The notes under the pieces are model-generated. The model did no database searches. It saw nothing but the letters and a program-made list of their open reading frames with translations, and was not told where the DNA came from. 64,000 nt of DNA from Sphingobacterium litopenaei (GTDB lineage: Bacteria; Bacteroidota; Bacteroidia; Sphingobacteriales; Sphingobacteriaceae). Positions 54,901 to 63,823 of the stretch are shown here, piece by piece. The DNA lies in the NCBI RefSeq assembly GCF_014692495.1, contig NZ_JACOIJ010000001.1, positions 222,780 to 286,779 on the forward strand, written 5' to 3'. Each line of letters begins with the position of its first letter. Position 1 is the stretch's first letter. The position numbers and the translations under genes were made by a program.

Positions 54901-55395
54901 AGCTGGAATAGCCTGAATCAAGTGGTAATTGGAGATTTATTGCCTAAATATTCGGGCAACTTCGGTATCAATGGTGAATATAAAGGTGTTGGATTTAGTA
55001 CGACATTCACTTGGCAGCATGGAGGTCAATTGTATAATACGACTTTGTTAAATAAAGTAGAGAATGCAAGTATTTACTCTAATGTGGATACACGTGTGAT
55101 GAGTAGCCGTTGGTCAAAACCAGGTGATGTAGTCCAATTTAAATCCATAGCAGATGAATCGTACACACAACCTACAAGTCGTTTTGTGCAGGATAACAAT
55201 ATCCTAAGATTGGCTACACTAAATGTATATTATGATTTCCGTCATACTGGATTCTTAAAGAAAAGTAGATTGGAGCGTTTGAGAACAACTTTCTATATGA
55301 ATGATGTATTCACATTATCATCGATCAATATAGAAAGAGGTACAGAGTATCCGTTTGCGCGTACTTTCATGTTCTCTATTCAAGCAGGTTTTTAA
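51982..55395 (+). CDS. SusC/RagA-family TonB-dependent receptor
   Basis: 1137 residues. Domains in order: signal (the Met at about residue 28 is also a candidate start; the segment ends in PSSYGQ), STN domain (about 60-115), carboxypeptidase-regulatory-like domain (about 145-230), plug (ITSIKGEDLIKAGNTNIIASLKNIDP, about 245-375) and the 22-strand outer-membrane barrel ending in FSIQAGF. The STN domain and adjacent sigma/anti-sigma genes mark it as a signalling transducer. It pairs with the SusD gene 28 bases downstream for uptake of an unknown substrate. Confidence 0.93.
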   Translation: MQKIWFFAKGKYYLLASLHKRPNFKFLMKVKLICAALSAVTFNVLALPSSYGQNVYTTKVEVNYTQVSLKMALQDLSEKSGLYFFYPSKVVAQFANVSVPTKQGTVSEILDELLVGTSLEFEQSGKNVVLSLKETRTAFKSQQRDISGIVVNESGTPIPGVTIEIKGTFKNTNTIKLSTATDQHGHWSLIVPEGATSLLFSMMGYDSQSIKLDGKPNYRTVLKLADAKEIEDVVVTGIFTRSANTYTGSVTSIKGEDLIKAGNTNIIASLKNIDPSFMVVDNLSAGSNPNATPTIQMRGQTGFSDITSEQNNPNQPLFILDGFETTLTKILDLDINQVQSVTLLKDATAKAMYGVKAGNGVVVVETKRPTQGKLRISYNGNANIEAPDLTSYSLANATEKIAIERLAGLYTAQDGSILTQIALDKTLSEVLKKIEIGVNTDWLNQPLRVGLSQRHSLQFDGGDQSLLYNVNLMYNNVAGVMKGSDRRTLSGSQTLIYRKNNFQFRNKLDIDNNNSFNSPYGTFDQFALMNPYQPLVDEYGNLQRYGIYGLRSQANPLWNGSVSTEDKSNYTTITENFYAEYRVQPQLRLTSRLGVRKNITGSDNFKPASHTDFFSYSADNLYKAGRYVRGEGVDNSLYLDLGADYNFSKGKHQFFTNFMASLANSSSDTKRYQAEGFPSEDLKHIASAVSYYGTKPIGEEFIIRSLGVIGSLNYSYDNRYLFDGNYRLNGSSEFGADKRWGSFWSTGLGWNVHNEGFAQEWDWLSMLRLRGSTGFTGTQGFSTFDALSTLKYYTDSQYDGKIGSFLQGLANPDLQWQKKYDNNFGVDFSIKNGVLSGRFELYEATTKGLITTVTTPQSMGFTSMVANLGEAQNKGFEAYLTSKVYNNPSENSFVNIFASVASNENKLIKVANALKAKNEKSDNDLNNDASLTSLAVRYEEGASMNAIWAVPSLGIDPETGREVFLNKDGSKTYSWNSLNQVVIGDLLPKYSGNFGINGEYKGVGFSTTFTWQHGGQLYNTTLLNKVENASIYSNVDTRVMSSRWSKPGDVVQFKSIADESYTQPTSRFVQDNNILRLATLNVYYDFRHTGFLKKSRLERLRTTFYMNDVFTLSSINIERGTEYPFARTFMFSIQAGF

Positions 55396-55422
55396 CAGTT
55401 AAACATATAAAAGAACAGTAAT

Positions 55423-56814
55423 ATGTTAATGAAAAAGATATTAGTGGGATTGGCGCTTACAGCAACACTTAGTTCATGTGAAAAGTGGTTTGACGTAAGA
55501 CCATCGTCTATTGCGTTGGCAACGCAACATTTTGAAAGGGAGTCAGGCTTTAATGAGCAATTGATAGGTGTATATACGAAGATGGCCTCGTCTAGTCTTT
55601 ACGGTGTTAATATGAGCTTTGGCTTTGCAGAGGTCTTGTCTCAGAATTATGATTTGAATAGTGGTAATATTTATTATCCTACAGCGCAATATCAATACAA
55701 TAATGCGGATGTAAAATCAAAAATTGAAACTATATGGACAAATTCATACAATGCTATTGCGAATTTGAATGTCATGTTGGAACATTTTGATAAGGTTTCA
55801 CCAACAATTTTCTCAGGTGATAATTTTAGTATTTACCAAGCAGAAGCATTGGGATTACGTGCGTTTTTGCATTTTGATTTGTTGCGGTTATTTGGAACTT
55901 CCACTGCTGCTGGAGGTGCAAATATCGCAGGGATTCCTTATGTGAGTACATATTCAAATGCTATTACACCGATGAGTACAAATGCAGAAGTCATTTCAAA
56001 AGTTAAAACGGACTTGTTAAAAGCATTAGAACTTTATGGAAATATTGATTCGAATAACCAAAACAGATTCAATAGATATGCGGTACTGGCAACTTTAGCG
56101 CGTGTATACCAATGGGAAGGTGATTTGGATAAAGCCAAAGCGACTGTAGAAGAACTGCTGCAGAAAGACGATCTATTTTATTGGGTTCATTATACGACTA
56201 TGGAGTCTCAGCATGAGTACGAATGGGACAAAGTATTCAGTACAGAAGCGATCTTCCGCCTCTCCATAAAAGATTTGGATGATGTGGTTAACGAATATTT
56301 CGTTACATCTGCAAAGGCTTCACAGTTGTTAAATATATCAACAACAAAGATGGATCAAATTTTTGAAGTAACTTCTAAAGGTTATGGTGGTGATTATCGC
56401 TTTCGTAATAATTATCAATTCTTTGGGTCAACACAATATTTCAGCAAATTCTATCAATTCGAAAATAGCAGGTATAAAGATTTATTGCCTTTGATACGTT
56501 TGGGGGAGATGTATTTGATATTAGCGGAAGCAGAATTGAAAACAGACAAAGAAGCTGCGGTAGAGAGACTTAATACAATTCGAGAGCACAGAGGTACATT
56601 GGGAAATACACCATTGGAAGCAGCTAATATGACAGAGGCACAGGTGCAAGATGAAATCTATAAAGAATACCGTAAGGAAACAATCGGCGAGGGCCAGCTT
56701 TTTTATTACTATAAAAGATTGAATAAGGAAAATATCCCAGGGGCGGCTGTCAATCCAAGAAGTATCTATAAGTTGCCTCTACCTGATAATGAAATTGAGT
56801 TCGGTAATAGATAA
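55423..56814 (+). CDS. SusD/RagB-family outer-membrane lipoprotein
   Basis: 463 residues. A signal with lipobox LSSC places it on the cell surface as a lipoprotein. The TPR-rich SusD fold has the usual AEALGLRAFLHFDLLRLFG motif near residues 140-160 and RLGEMYLILAEAEL near 355-370. It captures substrate for the SusC partner just upstream; the ATG at 55423 or 55429 may be used. Confidence 0.92.
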   Translation: MLMKKILVGLALTATLSSCEKWFDVRPSSIALATQHFERESGFNEQLIGVYTKMASSSLYGVNMSFGFAEVLSQNYDLNSGNIYYPTAQYQYNNADVKSKIETIWTNSYNAIANLNVMLEHFDKVSPTIFSGDNFSIYQAEALGLRAFLHFDLLRLFGTSTAAGGANIAGIPYVSTYSNAITPMSTNAEVISKVKTDLLKALELYGNIDSNNQNRFNRYAVLATLARVYQWEGDLDKAKATVEELLQKDDLFYWVHYTTMESQHEYEWDKVFSTEAIFRLSIKDLDDVVNEYFVTSAKASQLLNISTTKMDQIFEVTSKGYGGDYRFRNNYQFFGSTQYFSKFYQFENSRYKDLLPLIRLGEMYLILAEAELKTDKEAAVERLNTIREHRGTLGNTPLEAANMTEAQVQDEIYKEYRKETIGEGQLFYYYKRLNKENIPGAAVNPRSIYKLPLPDNEIEFGNR

Positions 56815-56822
56815 AAAAGGAA

Positions 56823-57539
56823 ATGAATAGATTATATATTTTAGGGATAATACTCCTACAATTTGCATTTTTTGCGTGTAAAAAGAATGAAACACATACC
56901 TGGATAGGAGAAGATTACGGTCGAATCGAAGGCCCAAAAGAATGGACACTTTCTACAGATTCTATTCGTTTTAGTTTTGCTACCTTCCAGAGTGTAGTAC
57001 AGGATTATGAGTTTTTAGCCAAAGTGTATATCACAGGAAAAGTAGCTGATTTTGATCGAAAAGTAGGGATTTCTGTCGATACAAAAGGTACTACCGCTGT
57101 TGCAAATCAATATGAGATCCCATCGACAGTTGTTATTCCCAAAAACGAACACTTTGCAGTATTGCCTATCAAAATCAAAAGAACAGCTGATTTGGCACAA
57201 AAAGCGGTTCGATTGAAGATTACATTAAATGATCGAGAGGAAATAAAGCCAGGCACTACTGATTGGAATAATTTGAGTATTATTTGGTCTGACATCTTAA
57301 TGAAACCTAATAATTGGGATAATTTAACTGAATTTTTCAAAGATTACAGTGATACCAAATATCGATTTATCATTGATATCTTACAAATTGCGGACTTTAC
57401 GTACGGACAATCAAATGGTATGACTTGGGGAGAAATGAACAACTATAGATTGCAGGTTATCCAAGCATTGCAAGAGTACAATGCAGCGCACCCAGGCAAT
57501 CCATTGACTGATGAAAATAATCAATTGGTAACTTTTTAA
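56823..57539 (+). CDS. DUF4843 lipoprotein
   Basis: 238 residues. A lipoprotein signal ends in AFFAC (about residue 19). The body is a beta-rich DUF4843 domain with SIRFSFA and IPSTVVIPKNEHFAVLPIKIKRT. DUF4843 lipoproteins are encoded beside SusC/SusD genes in many Bacteroidota and are likely surface accessory proteins. It is 8 bases after the SusD gene and 8 before the PKD-like gene. The precise role is unknown. Confidence 0.85.
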   Translation: MNRLYILGIILLQFAFFACKKNETHTWIGEDYGRIEGPKEWTLSTDSIRFSFATFQSVVQDYEFLAKVYITGKVADFDRKVGISVDTKGTTAVANQYEIPSTVVIPKNEHFAVLPIKIKRTADLAQKAVRLKITLNDREEIKPGTTDWNNLSIIWSDILMKPNNWDNLTEFFKDYSDTKYRFIIDILQIADFTYGQSNGMTWGEMNNYRLQVIQALQEYNAAHPGNPLTDENNQLVTF

Positions 57540-57547
57540 TCGGGATT

Positions 57548-59131
57548 ATGAAAAACAAAATAATATGTTTAATCGCATTGATTTCTTTCTTCCATTCTTG
57601 TATGAAGGATAAAGGAAATTATACCTATAATTTTGACTTAGAGCCAGAACTTACGATCGATACTCTTCCCGGGCAGATGCCTGAGTTGTATAAAACATGG
57701 GATGTAGGTGCTAAAATCACTTATGAACCAAAAGTAGAATACAAAAATGGCAATGAGAAAAACTTGACTTATACCTGGTTTGTAATGAATTATGTATACA
57801 GACAAGAACAGGTGGGTAATTCTTTGCAATATCCTGCTCCAGATACAATTTGTACCACGAAGAAATTGGACTATCTAGTGGATTTGACTCCAGGTAATCA
57901 ATATCAATTGCATTTAACAGTGCGTGATACGGTAACAGGAATTTCTGTTTCAAAACAGTTCTCCAGTTTCCTGCCTATTCCATTGCCAGACGACAATTAT
58001 TCAGGCTTATTCTGTTTGTATGTGAAAGATGGAAAAACAGATATAGATGTGTTGCAATCACCACGTGCTATGATTCTAGGTTCTAACATTTATAGAAATG
58101 TATACAGTAAGAGTAACCCAACAGCTCCATTGACTGGAAAACCAGTGATGTTGGAATACTCTTATACAGGCAGATGGTTTTACATCTTTACGGAAAATCA
58201 AGGCTTGCGTGTAGCACCTACAGGTTTGCAGGTGATGGATACTTGGGAAAATGGTATGTTTTATAATGCACCGACCACTTATAAACCTCAACGTTTCATG
58301 TCTTTAAATAATACAGATTTCTTGATTAATAATGGGAAGCTACATGTATTATATGCTTCCATCGCAGGAGATCGTAAATTTGCCAATCCCATCATTGAAA
58401 GCGGAGAGTTATCTCCATTTTTAAGTTCTTCGACGATAAATACGTACAGACCAGTTACAGGGGCTATTTCAGCTTACCAAATCGTATTCAACAAGACAAA
58501 AGGTGCATTCCAACCGTTCTATAATAAAGGTGTAAACTTTGGTCAATTCAATTCACCAGCTCCTGATGTGTTATTTAATGTCAATAAAGTAGAAGGTAAT
58601 CCGGTATATATTAATACGGTTAATGGTGGCGAAACAGCAGCGATAATGAAGTTAAATAACGGTAAATATATGTTGAATGTAGCGCGTTTCTATGACGTCG
58701 TAGACGATGGCAAATTGACTAGATATTATAAACCATTGGACGGATTACAAGATTTGGCCAATGCCAAAGTATTCGAATCCGGCTTAGGTGGTCCAGCTAT
58801 TTTTTATGGTGCAGGCAACAAAGTTTATTCTTACTCGTATACTACTGGTCAAACGACCTCTAATTTGATCTGGGAAGGAGAAGCTGGTGATGAAGTGACT
58901 TGTATGAAAATTTTACCTACAGGCGGTTATCCTTCTGGTGGTCGTGTCCTTTGGATCGCAGTATGGAATGAAGCTAAAAATGAAGGTAAAATCATTGATT
59001 GTGAAATCAATCCTGTTTCTGGATTATTGGAATTACAAGTTTCGGCTTGGGTAGGCGTAATGGAAAACCCGACTGTCACTACAGGTTTTGGAAAAGTAAC
59101 ACAAATGATGATCAAAACGATGTATGATTAA
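57548..59131 (+). CDS. PKD-like family lipoprotein
   Basis: 527 residues. The signal ends HSCMKDKGNYTYNF, the typical lipobox and start of PKD-like family lipoproteins found with SusC/SusD and DUF4843. An N-terminal immunoglobulin-like region (about 30-145) precedes a beta-propeller-like C-terminal part with repeated strands. It is probably a surface lipoprotein of the uptake locus. Function unproven. Confidence 0.87.
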   Translation: MKNKIICLIALISFFHSCMKDKGNYTYNFDLEPELTIDTLPGQMPELYKTWDVGAKITYEPKVEYKNGNEKNLTYTWFVMNYVYRQEQVGNSLQYPAPDTICTTKKLDYLVDLTPGNQYQLHLTVRDTVTGISVSKQFSSFLPIPLPDDNYSGLFCLYVKDGKTDIDVLQSPRAMILGSNIYRNVYSKSNPTAPLTGKPVMLEYSYTGRWFYIFTENQGLRVAPTGLQVMDTWENGMFYNAPTTYKPQRFMSLNNTDFLINNGKLHVLYASIAGDRKFANPIIESGELSPFLSSSTINTYRPVTGAISAYQIVFNKTKGAFQPFYNKGVNFGQFNSPAPDVLFNVNKVEGNPVYINTVNGGETAAIMKLNNGKYMLNVARFYDVVDDGKLTRYYKPLDGLQDLANAKVFESGLGGPAIFYGAGNKVYSYSYTTGQTTSNLIWEGEAGDEVTCMKILPTGGYPSGGRVLWIAVWNEAKNEGKIIDCEINPVSGLLELQVSAWVGVMENPTVTTGFGKVTQMMIKTMYD

Positions 59132-59182
59132 TAGCTTGACTACTATTGATTCAATTAGATATTAAATTGAAAATATAAGATT

Positions 59183-60652
59183 ATGAATATAAAATTAACA
59201 ATTGCGCTGGTATTGACATCAGGATCATTGTTTGCACAAACAGCAACAAATCATGATGTAAAACGTATAAATGAAGTGGCTGAAAATGGAACGTTAGCTC
59301 AAAAGGAAGCATTAATTTCAGAATTGCTTACAGAAACTAAAAAATCGAAAGATCCAAACCGTTTGGAAACAATCAGCAATTATTTATATTATTTGGGTAG
59401 AGAAAATAGTTCAGACTCACTTCGTAATATTGTTGCTAAGAAATACCCGAAAAGCCAAATTGCGCGTTCGCAATACATCACGAATGTGTATTACAAACAA
59501 GAATCTGCACAAGCTAAAGAGAAAAGCTGGAAACAATTGATTAAGCAATGGCCTATACCGAAAACAGAGGAAATCAAAATTGCATACGACTATGTTTTAG
59601 GTGATTTGACAAGAACATTCGCGAATGAAGGTAATAAAGTGAAAGCATTGGAATATCTTGATCAAATGAATGAGCGTTTTTGGAGAGCACAAGGGTATAT
59701 TCCTGTAGCAAATACTTTCTTGCAACAAGGAGATACGATTGCGGCATTGCCTTTGATTCAAAAATCAATAGAAGATGCAGAATACTATATAACTTTGCCA
59801 AAAGAACAACAAGACAATCGTTCTGGTTTTGCTGCAGTAGGTTATCCCGGATATGTATCTCAATTGGCAGATATTTACAGTAAGCAAGGTAAGCATGAGG
59901 ATGTTTTGCCTTTAATAGAACGTGCTATAGCTTTAGCACCCAATAGTGCTTCTAACTTTAGTTCAGCTTATTTTAAAGCGTTACAAAATGCAGGTCGAAA
60001 TTTGGAAGCCTTGCAGCAATTAGAGCTGATCTACAAAAAAGGTACGTTTACTTACAAACCAAATATGAAAGAGTTGTATACAGCTTTGAATGGATCTGAC
60101 AAAGGTTTTGATGCATACATTGCCCGATTGGATAAAGATGTGGTGAAAAGTATACAAGAGCATATCGGCCAATATGCTACATCTCAGGCTTTACCAGATT
60201 TCGAATTATTGAATCTAAAAGGTGAGAAAGTATCTTTGGCAAGTCTTAAAGGTAAAGTATTGGTGTTGGATTTTTGGGCGACTTGGTGTCAACCATGTAT
60301 ACGTTCTTTCCCTGGCATGAAAGCCGCGCAAGATTTGTATTTGAATGACAAAGATGTACAGTTCTTGTTCATTAATACGTGGGAACGCGATAAAAATTAT
60401 AAAGAGAATGTAGCAAAATTCATTTCTACAAATAAATATCCATTCCAGGTATTGTATGATGACCAAAAAGATCCTGAAACAGGTAAAGTATTAGCTGCTA
60501 AATTGGGGGTAAACGGTATTCCTGCAAAATTTATAGTGGATAAGGAAGGAATTATTCGATATGCCTTGACAGGTTCTTCATCTGATATTGATTATATCAA
60601 ATTGGAAATGAAAGAATTGATAGAGTCTGTTAAACAACCGAAGAAAAGTTAA
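59183..60652 (+). CDS. Exported TlpA-like thioredoxin with helical N-terminal domain
   Basis: 489 residues. Signal peptide (1-19, SLFAQ), then a helical TPR-like domain (about 30-320) and a C-terminal thioredoxin-fold domain (about 340-485) with the redox site WCQPC near residue 369 (FWATWCQPCIRSFPGM) and the cis-Pro GIPAKFIVD. It acts in the periplasm as a disulfide or peroxide-type reductase. It ends the SusC/SusD operon, 51 bases after the PKD-like gene, as in other Bacteroidota loci. Confidence 0.9.
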   Translation: MNIKLTIALVLTSGSLFAQTATNHDVKRINEVAENGTLAQKEALISELLTETKKSKDPNRLETISNYLYYLGRENSSDSLRNIVAKKYPKSQIARSQYITNVYYKQESAQAKEKSWKQLIKQWPIPKTEEIKIAYDYVLGDLTRTFANEGNKVKALEYLDQMNERFWRAQGYIPVANTFLQQGDTIAALPLIQKSIEDAEYYITLPKEQQDNRSGFAAVGYPGYVSQLADIYSKQGKHEDVLPLIERAIALAPNSASNFSSAYFKALQNAGRNLEALQQLELIYKKGTFTYKPNMKELYTALNGSDKGFDAYIARLDKDVVKSIQEHIGQYATSQALPDFELLNLKGEKVSLASLKGKVLVLDFWATWCQPCIRSFPGMKAAQDLYLNDKDVQFLFINTWERDKNYKENVAKFISTNKYPFQVLYDDQKDPETGKVLAAKLGVNGIPAKFIVDKEGIIRYALTGSSSDIDYIKLEMKELIESVKQPKKS

Positions 60653-60675
60653 CATTCAGTTATCTATATACTTGT

Positions 60676-60701
60676 AAACCCCAGCTGTATAACTGGGGTT
60701 T
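60676..60701 (+). terminator. Terminator of the SusCD operon
   Basis: AAACCCCAG (60676-60684) pairs with CTGGGGTTT (60693-60701) around an 8-base loop, followed by a T-rich tail. Confidence 0.8.
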
Positions 60702-60882
60702 ATTGTTTTAGAAAGCATAGCTATATCATAATTGTGTTAAAATATTTTCTTAAGGATAGAATACTATGAGAAGTGAAATAATTACAACAATTTTGTATTA
60801 TTATAATATATCTATGATTTTTGAATATTCGAATTTTTATTCTCCATAACAAAATCTACGTATAATACATCTTGATGAATTA

Positions 60883-61691
60883 ATGTATTTGGGCGGTGAG
60901 ACTCTACTAAAACCATACAAGTTAGATTTCTATGCCCTATTATTTGTAAGAGAAGGGACGCTTATTTTAAATATAAATTACCAAAAATTGGAGATCAAAA
61001 AAGGCGAAGCCTTTTTTGCTGGACCAGGGCAGTTTCATTCGTTTACTGAATTTTCAGACGTAAAATGTATTGTAGTTTCTTTCACAGAAGAATTTTTACT
61101 GAAGAATGTTAAGGAAGATGCAGTTATAGAAAATTTTAAGCTCTTATTGAATTTTTCTCATGTAAAAAAATTGAAGACTGATACTAGTAATGTGAATAGT
61201 ATCAATCATTTATTGGACGTTTTGTTTTTAGAAAGCAGAAATAGATTTGATCACCTCCAAACTTTTGTTTTACAAAATGTATTAGCTGCCATACTTTATT
61301 TATTCGAACGCAGCAACTCCAGAAATGCTCAACCTGATGATGCCGATAAATACCATAAATTGGCACTAAATTATAAATTGTTGCTAACACAAAAACTAAA
61401 AGAGCATAGCAATTTACAGTATTATTTAGATCAGCTGAATGTATCCCAAAGTACTTTACAGCTAGCCACTAAAACTGTTTTTCAAAAATCTCCAAAAGCC
61501 ATTTTAGACGAATTGCTTTTTTTTTGTGCTAAACGTATGTTGGCAGATCCTTCGAAACGCATACAGGAAATAGGCTACGAATTAGGTTTTTCAGAGGCGA
61601 CCAATTTTTCTAAATTTTTTCTAAATATTTCAAAAAACACGTAGGAACTTCTCCTGAAACCTTCAGAAATTGTTATTTGCCAAGCAAATAG
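60883..61691 (+). pseudogene. AraC-family regulator, broken by an 11-bp tandem duplication
   Basis: The N-terminal part is a cupin-like sensor (about 15-95) and the C-terminal part an AraC DNA-binding domain. The frame stops at 61642-61644 after SEATNFSKFFLNISKNT. The unit TTTTTCTAAAT occurs twice in exact tandem, at 61605-61615 and 61616-61626. Removing one copy restores SKYFKKHVGTSPETFRNCY, the classic end of AraC proteins, to a stop at 61689-61691 (about 265 residues). The current product lacks the end of the second HTH and is probably inactive. Confidence 0.75.
61605..61626 (+). repeat. Exact 11-bp tandem duplication in the AraC gene
   Basis: TTTTTCTAAAT is repeated back to back at 61605-61615 and 61616-61626. 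The 11-bp length shifts the frame and disrupts the regulator. Slipped-strand loss of one unit would restore it. Confidence 0.8.
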
Positions 61692-61983
61692 CCTTTTTAT
61701 TCATTTGTAATCTCTATATCATCTTTTATGTAGTATCATTAAAAACTATTTTGTACCATGATTAAAATTGCATAAACAACTAATTTTGTCACATATATTA
61801 AATGCTTTAATACTATATGTTTCGATTTAGAGTGATACTAATAAAAATACGACCTTAAAAAGAAAGGTCTATTGAGATGAGAGAGGGTTAAGATGTATTT
61901 GTCCGTTTCCTACCTCTCGTCTTAAATCAGTCATTAAATAATCCGAACAGCATTTGTAAATGTTAAACAAAATTTATTTTGTT
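61692..61983 (+). other. Leader region of the small peptide and fimbrillin genes
   Basis: This 292-base stretch before the peptide gene at 61984 holds a TAATTTTG -7-like box at 61780-61787. It also holds an imperfect hairpin of GAGATGAGAG with CTCTCGTCTT near 61874-61923, at the foot of the leader. The leader would be nearly 200 nt if that box is used. I see no gene. Confidence 0.4.
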
Positions 61984-62142
61984 ATGAAAAAATATGTTGC
62001 TCCTGTTGTACAGGTGGATGTTATTGAATTAGAATTATCTTTTGCAGCAGGCTCAGCAGTGGTATCTCCCTTAGGCTATAATGATGATCCTTTACAAGAG
62101 TCGTGGGAGGAAGAATCAATGGTGCAAGAATTTGAATGGTAA
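61984..62142 (+). CDS. Small peptide, probable companion of the fimbrillin gene
   Basis: 52 residues from the ATG at 61984 (MKKYVAPVVQVDVIELELSF), with a hydrophobic first half and an acidic tail (WEEESMVQEFEW). Small genes of this form, with a KKYxAPxxxxxxI start, occur ahead of fimbrillin and surface-protein genes in Bacteroidota; the function is unknown. It ends 4 bases before the broken fimbrillin-like gene. Confidence 0.6.
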   Translation: MKKYVAPVVQVDVIELELSFAAGSAVVSPLGYNDDPLQESWEEESMVQEFEW

Positions 62143-62146
62143 TAAA

Positions 62147-62968
62147 ATGAAAAATTATTTTATACATATTCTAGCTGTAATATTTCTTCTGCTCATATCC
62201 TGTGATAAAAGCAAAGAAAGTATGCAAGATGCTACAGCTTATGTGAATGTAAAGATTTCAGATGCATCCTATGCTAATTTCTCAAATTCTAAGCTAGGTA
62301 GTCTTTCTTCTAATAATACAGCAGAAGTAATTATTCCCTGGAATAAAGACATCGATGTCATTTTACGATTAAATAATAATGTGAATAATAAATTTGCTAC
62401 TACAAGTTTGAATACAAAAGCTGTCCATACCATTGATAAAGATGTGCACTATCGCTTGCTTGTATTTAATTCTAAAAATGAATTTGTAGTCAGTAAAGAT
62501 TATGTGGTAGGACAGGAATCCGGAAATGGTATCCCTTATCTAGTACGGAGAAATATAGTTTCATTGTGTATTCTTTCGGAGAAAAAAGCAAGCTTCCTGA
62601 TATGAATATAAATAGTGGTGAAAGTATGGACAAGACTTTCTTGTCTCTTTCTTCCCTAAAAGATGTAATGTTGGATACACGAATCGGTATTCAATTATCT
62701 GTAGGGCAAAATAATTAGGATTGACTTTAAAACATCAATTTTCAGAAGTAAATGTCAAAATCAATACAGAAGATGTGGGAAAGGTTGAGGCAGTAGGCGA
62801 TCTTCATATTTCTAATGTTTTTTCTTCTGCAGTGGTATATATGAGTAAATCTTCAAGTTTTCCGAAGAATGTAAGTTTTACAAGTAATTCTGTTATTCAA
62901 ACTTTAGAGCCATTTCAGAAAAATGATAATGGAATTTATTCTAATTCCAATATTGTCTATGCTAATGG
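62147..62968 (+). pseudogene. Fimbrillin-like lipoprotein gene, frameshifted and truncated
   Basis: It begins as a lipoprotein (signal ending LLISC, from the ATG at 62147) with a fimbrillin-like beta-rich body. Two frame changes break it: near 62540 (PYLV to EKYSFIVYSFGEK) and near 62716, where one missing T would restore QNNLGLTLKHQFSEVNVKI. The final part runs into the end of an IS21-family element at about 62969, which replaces the true C-terminus. It is probably a FimB/Mfa2- or fimbrillin-type surface protein, now dead. Confidence 0.65.
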
Positions 62969-62982
62969 TGATTATTCCGAAC

Positions 62983-63018
62983 AAAGTACACCAGCTGTTC
63001 CGCTGTAAAGTACACCAG
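62983..63018. repeat. Direct repeats at the IS21 end
   Basis: AAAGTACACCAG occurs at 62983-62994 and 63007-63018, 24 bases apart. Multiple short repeats at the termini are typical binding sites of IS21-family transposases. Confidence 0.6.
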
Positions 63019-63067
63019 TTTTTAACCAATAATTTGGACTTATTGCCACTGGATTTATAGTTCAAAC

Positions 63068-63799
63068 TTAGTTATTTTTTATCTTTCTTAATGATTTTCC
63101 TTTCAAAGGTAATCTATGGGCACAAGCTGTCAATCTGTCCATTATAGCATCACTCAACGTTGGTTCATTAATGAAATCATACCATGCTTCTACCGGTAAT
63201 TGAGAGGTGATTATTACGGAGCTATTTCCATATCTGTCTTCCAGTATATCTAATAAAGCCAACCTTGTGTCTGCATCAATAGCCTTTAGTCCAAAGTCAT
63301 CAAGTATGAGTAACCTTTGGTTCGCACTAGTTTTTATCCACTTTAAATAGGTTCCGTCTAATCTTGCTTGAGTTACTGTATCCATAAATTTATTCATGGA
63401 AAAGTATAATGTTCTATATCCAAGCATACATGCCGACCGACCAAATGCACAAGCTAAATAGCTTTTGCCTGAGCCAGTTGCGCCCGTTATAAGGACATTT
63501 TCACCTCTAGTAATAAAAGTTCCATCTGATAACCTCAGGATTTGTTCACGCGTAATTCCTCTTTCGTTATTACAGATTATTTCTTCAGGAAGTGCATTGT
63601 ACCTTAATCGACTAGCTTTAAGATATTTTTGTGTTCTACCATGGTCCCTAAACTCTACCTCAGCATGTACCATTGAGCCAATTAGTTCGTGTATGTCTTG
63701 TTGTTCATGTACGGGTAAAGACGCGACAGCTTCGTAACGTTTAGCCATTCCGGCAAGTCGTAAAAATTTGAGGTGTTGAATTGTTTGATCTATATTCAT
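63068..63799 (-). CDS. istB: IS21-family helper ATPase IstB
   Basis: 243 residues, AAA+ ATPase of the IstB/DnaC type. Walker A GATGSGKS (near residue 105) and Walker B LLILDDFGL are intact, with the sensor region SQLPVEAWYDFI. It helps target-site selection for the IstA transposase. It is the downstream gene of the istA-istB operon; istA ends 24 bases upstream of its start. Confidence 0.92.
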   Translation of the reverse strand: MNIDQTIQHLKFLRLAGMAKRYEAVASLPVHEQQDIHELIGSMVHAEVEFRDHGRTQKYLKASRLRYNALPEEIICNNERGITREQILRLSDGTFITRGENVLITGATGSGKSYLACAFGRSACMLGYRTLYFSMNKFMDTVTQARLDGTYLKWIKTSANQRLLILDDFGLKAIDADTRLALLDILEDRYGNSSVIITSQLPVEAWYDFINEPTLSDAIMDRLTACAHRLPLKGKSLRKIKNN

Positions 63800-63823
63800 A
63801 ATGTATTTATTTATATTTTCTGT

